Shown: positions 1 through 8,327 of the stretch, one piece after another
How the letters are laid out: every line of letters starts with the position of its first letter
Numbering within the stretch: position 1 is the first letter of the stretch
Source: CAVYTF01 sp963708205
GTDB lineage: Bacteria > Bacteroidota > Bacteroidia > Chitinophagales > Chitinophagaceae
Direction of reading: 5' to 3'
Length of the DNA: 64,000 nucleotides
Assembly (NCBI GenBank): GCA_963708205.1
Contig: OY970196.1
Span: forward strand, 2,294,001 to 2,358,000
Position numbers and translations under genes: made by a program
The notes under the pieces: model-generated
What the model was told of the DNA's origin: nothing
The model's database searches: none
The model's input: only the letters and a program-made list of their open reading frames with translations

Positions 1-1
1 T

Positions 2-838
2 TTAAAAGACAAAGGTGTCTTAACCGAAAAAGATATTTCTCAAATTGATTTGCGCAGCGCAGAAGAAGAATTGCAAAAAGATGCGTGGATAAAAAAAGCA
101 GAATTGTACTTTGATAACAAACAAATATTGCAGGTAAAAATTATTGAACGTGAGCCACTCGCAAGAGTATTTACGCTGAGTGGTAATTCGTTTTACATTG
201 ATAGTTCCGCGCTGCGCCTGCCTATGAGCGATCAGGAAAATGCGCGTGTGCCTGTTTTTACATCATTCACTTCAGATAAAAAAATCTTATCTGCACCTGA
301 TAGTTTATTGTTGAATGATATAAAAAAAGTAGCACAGTTTATTTCGCAGGATTCTTTTTGGACAGACATGATATCTCAAATAAATATTACACCACAAAGA
401 ACATTTGAAATTGTTCCTGTTGTTGGCAATCAAATTATAGAATTAGGAAATGCTGATAGTCTGCAAAATAAGTTTCAAAGGTTATATACTTTTTATAAAG
501 AAGTTTTTCCCGTTGTTGGCTTTGAAAAATATGAAAAGATCGATGTGCAATATGATGGCCAAATTGTAGCAACCATAAGAGGTGCAGCGAAACCTGCGAT
601 GGATTCTATAAAGGCTATGCAATTGCTTGGCAATAGCATGAACAAAATGAAAAATGTAATGAATGATACAACTTATGCAGCAGCAATTGCTTCAAGTATA
701 AAAGACACTGCAACACATAAGAGCATTACAAAACCAAGTGCAACAAAACCAAAGAAAAATGGAACAAATAAAACAAAAGCAATAAATAAAGCAACCGGTA
801 AAAAGATAAAACCGAAAGCAGTTTTACAAAAGAAGTGA
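2..838 (+). CDS. ftsQ: Cell division protein FtsQ, 5' end outside window
   Basis: This is a divisome membrane protein that links early and late division proteins. The reading frame is open to the first bases of the window, so the start codon and the N-terminal membrane segment lie upstream; 278 residues are visible. The visible part begins in the POTRA-like region (DLRSAEEEL, then a WIKKAEL segment) and carries the family motif EREPLARVF, followed by the FtsQ beta domain. The last 40 or so residues are a lysine/threonine-rich tail, probably disordered. Position directly before ftsA and ftsZ supports the call. The first in-frame TTG at 50 is not the true start because coding continues upstream of it. 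Confidence 0.9.
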   Translation, partial: LKDKGVLTEKDISQIDLRSAEEELQKDAWIKKAELYFDNKQILQVKIIEREPLARVFTLSGNSFYIDSSALRLPMSDQENARVPVFTSFTSDKKILSAPDSLLLNDIKKVAQFISQDSFWTDMISQINITPQRTFEIVPVVGNQIIELGNADSLQNKFQRLYTFYKEVFPVVGFEKYEKIDVQYDGQIVATIRGAAKPAMDSIKAMQLLGNSMNKMKNVMNDTTYAAAIASSIKDTATHKSITKPSATKPKKNGTNKTKAINKATGKKIKPKAVLQKK

Positions 839-880
839 GAAGAAATTGAAAAATCATAAACGCTAAGATGCAGCATGGAT

Positions 881-935
881 AAGGCGTACAAAAGTGCGAC
901 GCAAGTAAAACTTAATTGAAACAAAAATGTCTGGA
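881..935 (-). repeat. Dispersed intergenic repeat, copy 1 (reverse orientation)
   Basis: Read on the minus strand, positions 903 to 883 give TTGCGTCGCAC-T-TTGTACGC, which matches the copy at 55778-55798 at 20 of 21 positions. It lies in the ftsQ-ftsA gap. The flanking match is weaker, so the borders are approximate. See the finding on the repeat family. Confidence 0.6.
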
Positions 936-976
936 ACAAAATTTTTTATAAAACAAACAACTAAAAAACAAATATC

Positions 977-2350
977 ATGAACCCAAATGAAGCACCCATA
1001 ATTGTGGGACTTGACATCGGTACCACCAAAATTGCTGCCATTGCCGGAAGAAAAAATGAATACGGCAAACTTGAAATTTTAGGGTTTGGCCGCGCCAACA
1101 GCAATGGCGTGCAGCATGGACAAGTGCTGAACATTGATCAAACAATTAAAGCCATTCAACAGGCGCTTATTAATTGCCGTGAAAGTAATCCTGAATTGGA
1201 AATTAATGAAGTGTATGTTGGCGTTGCAGGGCATCACATCAAAAGCCTTCAAACCCGCGGTGACATTGTACGCCAGGATTCTGAAATAGAAATTCAGCGT
1301 AACGAAATTGATCTGCTTATAGAAAATCAACGAAAAACTTTTATTCCCGCAGGCGATCAAATCATTGATGTTATACCGCAGGATTTTCAGGTAGATAATT
1401 TTCAAAATATAAAAGATCCTGTTGGATATAATGGTGTGAAAGTTGGTGCAAATTTTCACATCATTACCGGAGATAGAAATGCAATTAAAAATATAAATCG
1501 TGCTGTTGAAAGAAGTCATCTTAAAACAAAAGACCTCGTACTGCAACCGCTTGCATCTGCAAGTGCAGTGATGAGTGATATTGATATGGAAGCAGGAGTT
1601 GCCATTCTGGATATTGGCGGTGGCACAAGTGATCTTGCTGTTTTTTATGAAGGTATTTTAAAACATACAGCAGTTATTCCTTTTGGCGGAGAAAATATCA
1701 CCAATGATATAAGAATGGGATTGGGTGTTTTGAAAGGTCAGGCAGAAGCAATGAAAGTACAGTTCGGTGAGGCATTGAGTGATGAAGCAAAAACAAATGC
1801 ATTCATTACTATTCCTGGATTAAAAGGCATGCAGCCAAAAGAAATAAGTGTAAAAAATCTTGCGAATATTATCCAGGCAAGAATGAGTGAGATACTTGAT
1901 TTTGTTACGTATCATTTGAAGCAGGTTGGTCTTGACAGCCGTGCATTGAATGGTGGTATAATCCTTACTGGTGGCGGCTCTCAGCTTAAACATTTAATTC
2001 AATTAACAGAATATGTTACCGGATTAAATGCGCGCATCGGTTATCCAAATGAGCATCTTGCAGCAAATCATATCGAAGAATTAAAGAAGCCAATGTATTC
2101 AACTTGTATTGGTTTAATATTGAAAGGTTACAATGATTATGAATACAAGCGTAAAGATTTTGATGTTGAATTGAAAAAGATTGAAGTGCCTGAAAGCTTG
2201 AAAACAAAAGAGATTGCGGCAGAAAAAAAAGAGATGCCAAAAGAGTTTGTAAACATCACAAAACGCAAAAGCTTAAGCGGCTTTTGGGATAAGTTCAAAG
2301 AAAATCTTATTGATCTTTTTAAGGAAGAAGGTGATATGGAAATGAAATAA
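977..2350 (+). CDS. ftsA: Cell division protein FtsA
   Basis: FtsA is an actin-like ATPase that tethers FtsZ filaments to the inner membrane. The 457-residue protein opens with the actin-family phosphate-1 motif GLDIGTTKIAAI, has the second phosphate motif ILDIGGGTSDLAV near residue 215, and the adenosine motif ILTGGGSQL near residue 330. The C-terminus, after a charged linker, ends in an amphipathic stretch (LSGFWDKFKENLIDLFKEE) that fits the membrane-targeting helix. It starts at an ATG 138 bp after ftsQ and is followed 61 bp later by ftsZ, the standard division-cluster order. Confidence 0.97.
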   Translation: MNPNEAPIIVGLDIGTTKIAAIAGRKNEYGKLEILGFGRANSNGVQHGQVLNIDQTIKAIQQALINCRESNPELEINEVYVGVAGHHIKSLQTRGDIVRQDSEIEIQRNEIDLLIENQRKTFIPAGDQIIDVIPQDFQVDNFQNIKDPVGYNGVKVGANFHIITGDRNAIKNINRAVERSHLKTKDLVLQPLASASAVMSDIDMEAGVAILDIGGGTSDLAVFYEGILKHTAVIPFGGENITNDIRMGLGVLKGQAEAMKVQFGEALSDEAKTNAFITIPGLKGMQPKEISVKNLANIIQARMSEILDFVTYHLKQVGLDSRALNGGIILTGGGSQLKHLIQLTEYVTGLNARIGYPNEHLAANHIEELKKPMYSTCIGLILKGYNDYEYKRKDFDVELKKIEVPESLKTKEIAAEKKEMPKEFVNITKRKSLSGFWDKFKENLIDLFKEEGDMEMK

Positions 2351-2411
2351 TTTATTTTAAAAACTTACTAAAAACAACTAATAGTTATTAACCACATTAA
2401 AAATTCAGATT

Positions 2412-4241
2412 ATGATACAGTTTGATTTGCCAAAGCAAAAATCATCCATCATTAAAGTTCTTGGAGTTGGCGGCGGCGGAAGTAATGCAGTAAATTTTAT
2501 GTTTGCTGATAACATTGAAGGCGTTGATTTCATCATTTGCAATACAGATGCCAAAGCATTGGAGCAAAGTAAAGTGATGAATAAAATTCAGTTGGGACCC
2601 CATCTCACGCAGGGTTTGGGTGCAGGTGCAAATCCTGAAGTTGGAAAGCAGGCAACAGAAGAATCGCTTGAAGAAATAAAACGCATTCTTGAAGTAAATA
2701 CAAAGATGGCTTTCATTTGTGCAGGTATGGGCGGTGGCACCGGCACAGGTGGTGCGCCGATCATTGCAAAAATTTGCAGAGAGCTTGGTATTCTTACTGT
2801 TGGTATTGTTACAACGCCTTTTGGTTTTGAAGGTCCACGCAGGCAGTTGCAGGCAGAAGCTGGCATTAAATTATTAGAACCGTTGGTTGATACCTTGCTT
2901 GTAATCAGCAATGATAAATTGCGTGTGCAGTATGGGAATTTAAAAATGAAAGAAGCATTTGGTAAAGCAGACAATGTACTTGCAACTGCAGCAAAATGCA
3001 TTACAGATATTATCAACAGTCGAGGCCATATTATTGTGGATTTTGCTGATGTATGCACAGTAATGAAAAATGGTGGTGTGGCAATTCTTGGCAGTGCGGC
3101 TGTTGAAGGTGAAGACCGCGCGCAACATGCAATTGAAGAAGCATTGAATTCTCCTTTGCTGAATGATAATGATATTCGCGGAGCAAAATGGATATTAATA
3201 AATATCAACAGTGCAGAAGGAGATCATGAATGCACAATGGATGAACTTGAAATTATCAACAACCATTTGCGTTTGCAGGCAGGTGAAAATACAGATGTGA
3301 TAGTTGGAATGGGTTATGATAATTCACTCAACAAAAAGATCGGAATTACATTGGTAGCAACGGGTTTTGAGCATAAGGATCCATTTGCTAAAACAGCGCC
3401 TGTAGAAAAGAAAGCGGAAATAAATCAGGAAAAGATTGTTATGACCTTGTCTTTAGATGATAATGATAATAAAAAAGAAGATAAGAAAAAGTATAATCAA
3501 TCTACCATTGCTTTCGAAGAAAAAAATATGTATAAGCCGCATCTTTCAGATGAATTAAATATAAAATCAATTGTTGAGATTGCTGAAGAAAAGAATGCTG
3601 AAGCTGCCGTCGTTACCATATCAAAGGAAGATCACGTTCCTATTTCTTTCGAACTAATAATGGAAGAACCGGTAAAAGTTTTGGAAGAAAAAAAAGAAGA
3701 AATTTTATTAGAATCAAAATCAATTGAAAAGAAAGCTGAAGAAATAAAAACAGAGCCTGTAAGTTTTTTAAGCAAGCCTGTAAATATTTATGCTGATAAT
3801 ATTTCAAAAAAAGAAACGGAAATTTTTGCAACATCTGAAATAAAAAAAGTAATTGAAGCAGAAAAAGTTGAAGAAAAAAATATAGATACCAAGCTTAATG
3901 AAAATGAAATGCAATTAGTAATGAAAGAAGAAAAATCAAGTGTGGCGCAAAAAGAAGTAAACCTTGATATGAGTAATGATGAAGATGAAAGCCAACGCAG
4001 GCGTGCGGTTGAGCGGATTCAGAAGTTGCGGAATCTTTCTTTCAACATGAATGCTGCTGCCGATGCAAGTGGTGAGTTTGATGTAGTGCCGGCTTATGTT
4101 CGCCGCAATATGGAATTATTTGGCAATACACTTACATCTGTTGAAAATTTTTATAGTAAGTACACAGTGAAGAAAGATGAAAATGATGAAACACATATTT
4201 CAACCATCAATACTTTTTTGGATGGAAAGAAACCTGATTAA
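2412..4241 (+). CDS. ftsZ: Cell division protein FtsZ with long charged C-terminal extension
   Basis: FtsZ is the tubulin-like GTPase that forms the division ring. The GTP-binding core is complete: GVGGGGSNAV near residue 18, the signature GGGTGTG at 107-113, and the T7 loop region ending VDFADV. At 609 residues it is far longer than the roughly 380 of enterobacterial FtsZ. The extra length is a glutamate/lysine-rich linker from about 320 to 530, then a conserved block (RRRAVERIQKLRNLSF) and a likely partner-binding peptide VPAYVRRNMELF. About 40 more residues follow that peptide, so it is not at the extreme C-terminus. It follows ftsA closely and probably shares its transcript. Confidence 0.97.
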   Translation: MIQFDLPKQKSSIIKVLGVGGGGSNAVNFMFADNIEGVDFIICNTDAKALEQSKVMNKIQLGPHLTQGLGAGANPEVGKQATEESLEEIKRILEVNTKMAFICAGMGGGTGTGGAPIIAKICRELGILTVGIVTTPFGFEGPRRQLQAEAGIKLLEPLVDTLLVISNDKLRVQYGNLKMKEAFGKADNVLATAAKCITDIINSRGHIIVDFADVCTVMKNGGVAILGSAAVEGEDRAQHAIEEALNSPLLNDNDIRGAKWILININSAEGDHECTMDELEIINNHLRLQAGENTDVIVGMGYDNSLNKKIGITLVATGFEHKDPFAKTAPVEKKAEINQEKIVMTLSLDDNDNKKEDKKKYNQSTIAFEEKNMYKPHLSDELNIKSIVEIAEEKNAEAAVVTISKEDHVPISFELIMEEPVKVLEEKKEEILLESKSIEKKAEEIKTEPVSFLSKPVNIYADNISKKETEIFATSEIKKVIEAEKVEEKNIDTKLNENEMQLVMKEEKSSVAQKEVNLDMSNDEDESQRRRAVERIQKLRNLSFNMNAAADASGEFDVVPAYVRRNMELFGNTLTSVENFYSKYTVKKDENDETHISTINTFLDGKKPD

Positions 4242-4255
4242 ATAATTTCTAAAAT

Positions 4256-5851
4256 TTATTTTATATCTGCTTCGTACAAATCAAGACAGGCATTTGGATA
4301 AATTTTTTTAAAAGAAATTAAGATGTTCTGTGTTTCATAAATGTAAGCTATAAGATTTTTATCAGGCTTGCCAACAAGAATAATATTTTTTGACGAGCAT
4401 AAAGCTGCACTAACATTAGTGATATGATATTTATCCATGGTATTTTTTCTTAGTTCTGTATTAAGAAAAAAGGGAAACAAAATATTAGTGAAGTGATATT
4501 GAGATGGAGAACAAAATGCAGGAAAATTATTGAACGGATAACTTTCATTATATTCTACAAACAACACATCAGGATGTTGTTTTAAAAAATTGTTTGCGCA
4601 AATAAAATTTTCACTTTCAATTTTATTTTCATCTTTAATATCAATAATTCTTAACGATTGAATATAAGATGTTGCCACCATACAAGAGATAAAAATTATT
4701 TTAAAAGGTAGGTTTATAATTTTCCATTGTATGTATCGCAATTGATAAAATGTTATTAGAAATAATAGTAAAAAAATAAGTAACCAAATGCGTTCAGGAA
4801 ATTTCATAAATAAAATGAGATAAGCTGAAGCTATTGCTGCTGCTGCATTTGATAATAATATAATTAATCTGATTTTTTTATTATGTTCATAAAAGCAAAC
4901 CCAGATTATTGCAGGAAATAATAAAAGAAGAAACTGTTTTATATCTGTGACCAGCCAGTAAACTTCCATTTTATTGCCTATGATTTTTTTATCAGCAAAG
5001 CTTTTCATATCAGCTAAAAGCTGGGAATTGAGCAATGTATCATCATACAAATAATTATTATTGATCACATTGAAAGCTGACTTTTTGAAGGTGTCTTTTT
5101 CAGCATTCAATGTATGTTTGTCAAATCCATAATTCCCTAATTGATATACAGCATTTGTTAACGGTTGAATATTTTTCCAGTTGGGAATATTTTTAGCATA
5201 ATTATTTTCATGTAAAAAAAATGATGTGCTGATAATTATTATTACAACAGAATATGTCGATAACCATTGTTTTAAAATTTCTTTTCTAAAAAATAAAAAT
5301 GGTAAAACAATAATTGCCAGAGGAATTGCAATGTGCATTCTTAAACCCAGCGCAACTATTAATAAAACAGCAACCAGGATTCTTTTTTTTATAGATGGTT
5401 TTTCTTTTTTTAAAACAGAATCAATAAAAATAAATAGACAGGCAATGATGCAATGTCCAGCAGCTGTGGTATAAGAAAGCTTGGTGATGAGTGGAATGAA
5501 AAACAAAAAAATATAGATGGTGATAGAAAGAATATTTATGAATATTCTTTTTGTACGCAATAAAAAGTTTACAATAATTATGGCCGAAAGTGAATGAAGT
5601 AAAACATAAAAAATACTGAGCCAGTTAAGTGCAGGAGAATGCGCGTACAAGAAAGCAAAAGGTTTTTCATAAAATAAAAATCCGTATTCAAAGTAAGTTA
5701 CCGGAATTGTTGCCGCGCTAAAACCCTTTGCCAGCATGTATTCTACGAAAGTATCATCCTGCGTATTTAAAACAGGTGTTATAAAAAAATAAGTAATGGT
5801 AATAGTAAATACAACTAAGAAAAAACTGTATAGCGTAGTTCTTATTTTCAT
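4256..5851 (-). CDS. Polytopic membrane protein, possible GT-C type glycosyltransferase
   Basis: I do not recognise a named family. The 531-residue protein has about ten to twelve hydrophobic segments and a soluble C-terminal part of about 120 residues. The first outer loop contains a paired acidic motif (NTQDDTFVEY, near residues 30-39), the place where GT-C glycosyltransferases using lipid-linked sugars keep catalytic aspartates; this is the only hint of function. It converges on ftsZ with 14 bp between stop codons. Its ATG lies only 9 bp past the A/T tract of the terminator of the upstream RRM gene, with TATTTTAG at 5858-5865 on the minus strand as a possible -7 element. Confidence 0.6.
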   Translation of the reverse strand: MKIRTTLYSFFLVVFTITITYFFITPVLNTQDDTFVEYMLAKGFSAATIPVTYFEYGFLFYEKPFAFLYAHSPALNWLSIFYVLLHSLSAIIIVNFLLRTKRIFINILSITIYIFLFFIPLITKLSYTTAAGHCIIACLFIFIDSVLKKEKPSIKKRILVAVLLIVALGLRMHIAIPLAIIVLPFLFFRKEILKQWLSTYSVVIIIISTSFFLHENNYAKNIPNWKNIQPLTNAVYQLGNYGFDKHTLNAEKDTFKKSAFNVINNNYLYDDTLLNSQLLADMKSFADKKIIGNKMEVYWLVTDIKQFLLLLFPAIIWVCFYEHNKKIRLIILLSNAAAAIASAYLILFMKFPERIWLLIFLLLFLITFYQLRYIQWKIINLPFKIIFISCMVATSYIQSLRIIDIKDENKIESENFICANNFLKQHPDVLFVEYNESYPFNNFPAFCSPSQYHFTNILFPFFLNTELRKNTMDKYHITNVSAALCSSKNIILVGKPDKNLIAYIYETQNILISFKKIYPNACLDLYEADIK

Positions 5852-5860
5852 TCTTAGCTA

Positions 5861-5890
5861 AAATAAAAAAGTCCTGCAATTGCAGGACTT
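5861..5890 (-). terminator. Rho-independent terminator of the RRM gene
   Basis: A perfect palindrome (GTCCTGCAATTGCAGGAC at 5871-5888, extendable by A-T pairs to 5869-5890) is followed on the minus strand by a run of T at 5861-5868. It lies 27 bp after the stop codon of the RRM protein. Confidence 0.85.
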
Positions 5891-5916
5891 GAATAATTTT
5901 TTGAATGATGGGAATA

Positions 5917-6336
5917 TTAATAACGATTATATCCACCGCCACCGCCGCCTTCGCCACGATTGCGATTATATCCGCCGCCGCCACCGCCGCGATTTCCACC
6001 GCCGCCATAGCCACCGCCACCGCGATTTCCACCACCGCCATAGCCGCCACCACCACCAAAACTTTTCTTCTTGTAGCCACCTTCGCCTTCAGCGCGTGGA
6101 GCAGATTCGTTTACAACGATCTTGCGATCCATCACATCAGTTTCGTTCAAGCTAGAAATTGCTGTGCGCGCAGCTTCATCATCAGCCATTTCTACAAAAC
6201 CAAAGCCTTTGCTGCGGTTGTTGTTGAATTTGTCGCTAACGATTTTTGCAGAAGATACTTCGCCATAAGTTGCGAAAAGATTGTACAAATCATCACTGGT
6301 CATACTCCAGTTTAGGTTTCCAACGTAAATGTTCAT
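5917..6336 (-). CDS. RNA-binding protein, single RRM with glycine-rich tail
   Basis: This is a small cytoplasmic RNA-binding protein, probably an RNA chaperone of the type found in Bacteroidota and cyanobacteria. Of its 139 residues, the first 80 form one RRM: RNP2 is IYVGNL at residues 3-8 and RNP1 is KGFGFVEM. The remaining 55 residues are repeats of GGGGYGGGGNRGG, like the tails of eukaryotic glycine-rich RNA-binding proteins. It has its own promoter (-7 at 6447-6454), an untranslated leader of about 100 nt, and its own terminator, so it is monocistronic. The long AT-rich leader would fit cold induction, but nothing in the sequence proves that. Confidence 0.93.
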   Translation of the reverse strand: MNIYVGNLNWSMTSDDLYNLFATYGEVSSAKIVSDKFNNNRSKGFGFVEMADDEAARTAISSLNETDVMDRKIVVNESAPRAEGEGGYKKKSFGGGGGYGGGGNRGGGGYGGGGNRGGGGGGYNRNRGEGGGGGGYNRY

Positions 6337-6446
6337 TTTAAAATAATTAAATAAATAAAAACCAATTCAAAACAGCACCCAAAAAACCAAAAACATTTAT
6401 TGTTTAGAAACGTTCAGGAAATATGGAAGAACTGCTATTGGGCGCA

Positions 6447-6454
6447 CAAATATA
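6447..6454 (-). promoter_or_regulatory. Promoter -7 element of the RRM gene
   Basis: TATATTTG on the minus strand matches the Bacteroidota TAnnTTTG element exactly. A TTTT stretch about 20 nt upstream stands where TTG is expected. Transcription would start near 6440, giving a leader of about 100 nt. Confidence 0.55.
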
Positions 6455-6540
6455 GACAAATCTGAATTTAGCGAAAATTTTTTTTGTATAAAAATTTAAT
6501 CTGCACGGAATATTATGATTCAACAAAAAATTAACCATAA

Positions 6541-6570
6541 AAAAAGTTGCCAAAAATTGACAACTTTTTT
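6541..6570 (-). terminator. Terminator after the HtrA gene
   Basis: A stem of AAAAAGTTG (6541-6549) and CAACTTTTT (6561-6569) closes an 11-nt loop, with T runs usable in both directions. It lies 20 bp after the htrA stop codon and separates it from the RRM promoter. Confidence 0.7.
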
Positions 6571-6589
6571 TAATCATTTATTGAAGAAA

Positions 6590-8137
6590 TTATCTTCCGT
6601 TATAATCATTATCGTCATCACCTCCTGAATTATCATTAGTGAGATTCAACGGATAACCATAATTTCCTTCATAGCCGGGATAAATGCCTTCAAGCCGAAC
6701 TGAGCCATGCGCATTATTAATTATGGCTCCTAGATCATCAAGATTTTTTACCGGTTGACCATTAGCACTGGTGATAATAAATCCTTCCTGCATACGCGTG
6801 TTTTTCAGTGGTCCGTCGCCAATCTTTTTTACAACAACGCCTCCGGGAATATCATTTTTCTTTGCCGTTGCAGCATCAACATTTGCAAGTTCACCACCAA
6901 TTTTATCCATTAATGTTTCTGCTTTTACAACATTATAATTTCCCGCATTATTTTTCAAAGTAAGCATTACCGTGTTCTCAACTCCATTGCGTACATAAGT
7001 AAGAGAAACTTTATCGCCGGGTTTATATCCTGCAATTTGTTCCTGCAGTTCTGTACCGCTGTTTATAGGAACACCATTTAATTTGGTAATGAAATCTCCA
7101 TGTTTTAAACCGGCAGCTTTAGCAGCGCCACCATCCGTTACATCTGTAATGAAAACGCCAGCACCATCTTCTATTCCCTGTGCTTTTCTTTGTTCATCAC
7201 TCATATTATCGGGTGCATATTTTACACCAATATAAGCGCGTTGCACTGCACCAAATTTTATTAGATCATTCACTATTTTCTTTACAATATTCACAGGTAT
7301 TGCATAAGAATATCCTGCGTAAGAACCGGTGGGAGATGCGATTGCAGAATTTATACCGATTAATTGCCCATCGGTATTTATCAATGCGCCGCCACTATTT
7401 CCGGGATTAACTGCAGCATCTGTTTGAATGTAAGATTCTATAGCATTATCGCTGTGATTAAGTCCGAGCGAACGTTCTTTTGCACTTATAATTCCCGCAG
7501 TTACAGTTACATCAAGTGTAAGCGGATAACCGATCGCGAGCACCCATTGTCCGAGACGAACATCATCACTATTTCCATAAATTAAATAGGGAAAGTTATT
7601 CCCTTCAATTTTTAATACGGCAATGTCAGTGTTAGGATCGGCTCCTACGACAACGCCTGTATAAGTTTTTCTATCGGCAGTAGTTACAGTGATCTCATCG
7701 GCATCCTCAATCACGTGATTATTAGTAACAATATATCCATCGTCACTAATTAAAACGCCGCTTCCGCTTGCTCTTTGTTCAGGTTCTATCATTGTTCTTG
7801 GACCGCTGAAGAATTGAGAAAACGGATCATCATCACCAAACAAATCGGAGAATGGATTTTTTTGCCTTGGTAAATTATTTGTTACCTGTCTCGCTTTTGT
7901 TTTTGTTTTGATATGTACCACTGCAGGTGTAGCAGATGAAGCTGCTGAAGTAAAATCTACAGGACCGCCACTATTGCCTTTATCACCAAAAAATCCCGCA
8001 TAATTTACTGGTATTTTGCCGGAAGCCTGAGATGAATCGTAATGATTCATGTAGTGTCCATAACACCAAACACTTAAAAGAGCAGTCGTAGCACTGATCA
8101 CAATTACTAATAGAATGTTTCTGAATTTCATTTTCAT
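6590..8137 (-). CDS. HtrA/DegP family periplasmic serine protease
   Basis: This is an envelope quality-control protease that degrades misfolded proteins. The 515-residue protein starts with a membrane anchor or signal segment (residues 5-25). The trypsin-like domain has the full triad: His141 in TNNHVIE, Asp171 in NTDIAVLK and Ser248 in NPGNSGGA. One clear PDZ domain follows at about 300-395, and a shorter, degenerate one at about 420-490. The C-terminus is a short asparagine/aspartate-rich tail. Two ATGs six bases apart (8137 and 8131) could both serve. The gene stands alone between a terminator and a 190-bp upstream gap in which I found no exact consensus promoter, so an alternative sigma factor is possible. 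Confidence 0.95.
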   Translation of the reverse strand: MKMKFRNILLVIVISATTALLSVWCYGHYMNHYDSSQASGKIPVNYAGFFGDKGNSGGPVDFTSAASSATPAVVHIKTKTKARQVTNNLPRQKNPFSDLFGDDDPFSQFFSGPRTMIEPEQRASGSGVLISDDGYIVTNNHVIEDADEITVTTADRKTYTGVVVGADPNTDIAVLKIEGNNFPYLIYGNSDDVRLGQWVLAIGYPLTLDVTVTAGIISAKERSLGLNHSDNAIESYIQTDAAVNPGNSGGALINTDGQLIGINSAIASPTGSYAGYSYAIPVNIVKKIVNDLIKFGAVQRAYIGVKYAPDNMSDEQRKAQGIEDGAGVFITDVTDGGAAKAAGLKHGDFITKLNGVPINSGTELQEQIAGYKPGDKVSLTYVRNGVENTVMLTLKNNAGNYNVVKAETLMDKIGGELANVDAATAKKNDIPGGVVVKKIGDGPLKNTRMQEGFIITSANGQPVKNLDDLGAIINNAHGSVRLEGIYPGYEGNYGYPLNLTNDNSGGDDDNDYNGR

Positions 8138-8327
8138 TTATATTTTCAAATTTTATTAAGCAAATTTTGTTCCTTTCGATTACAAATTAACGAAGCCGTT
8201 TAAAATATGTGTAATTGACATTTTTCTTTTAACACAAGTTTGACGAAGGTTATCGTACTGTAATCTTTACACAAAGTTTACTGAAAAAATTTCATGTTGT
8301 TTGTTAAAAACCCCAATGTTTTTATTA

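Noticed and set aside
673..939. 88-codon minus-strand frame over the end of ftsQ
   Set aside because: It is the antisense of the lysine/threonine-rich ftsQ tail; the hydrophobic look comes from AAA-rich codons read backwards.
5754..6315. Several long frames on both strands over the RRM gene tail, rich in Ala, Ile, His or Arg
   Set aside because: They are shifted or reverse readings of the GGC/GGT-rich glycine repeats and have no independent signals.
8281..8325. Terminator-like AAAAAC/GTTTTT stem after the acyl-CoA reductase gene
   Set aside because: The stem is six mostly A-T pairs; too weak to call in DNA this AT-rich.
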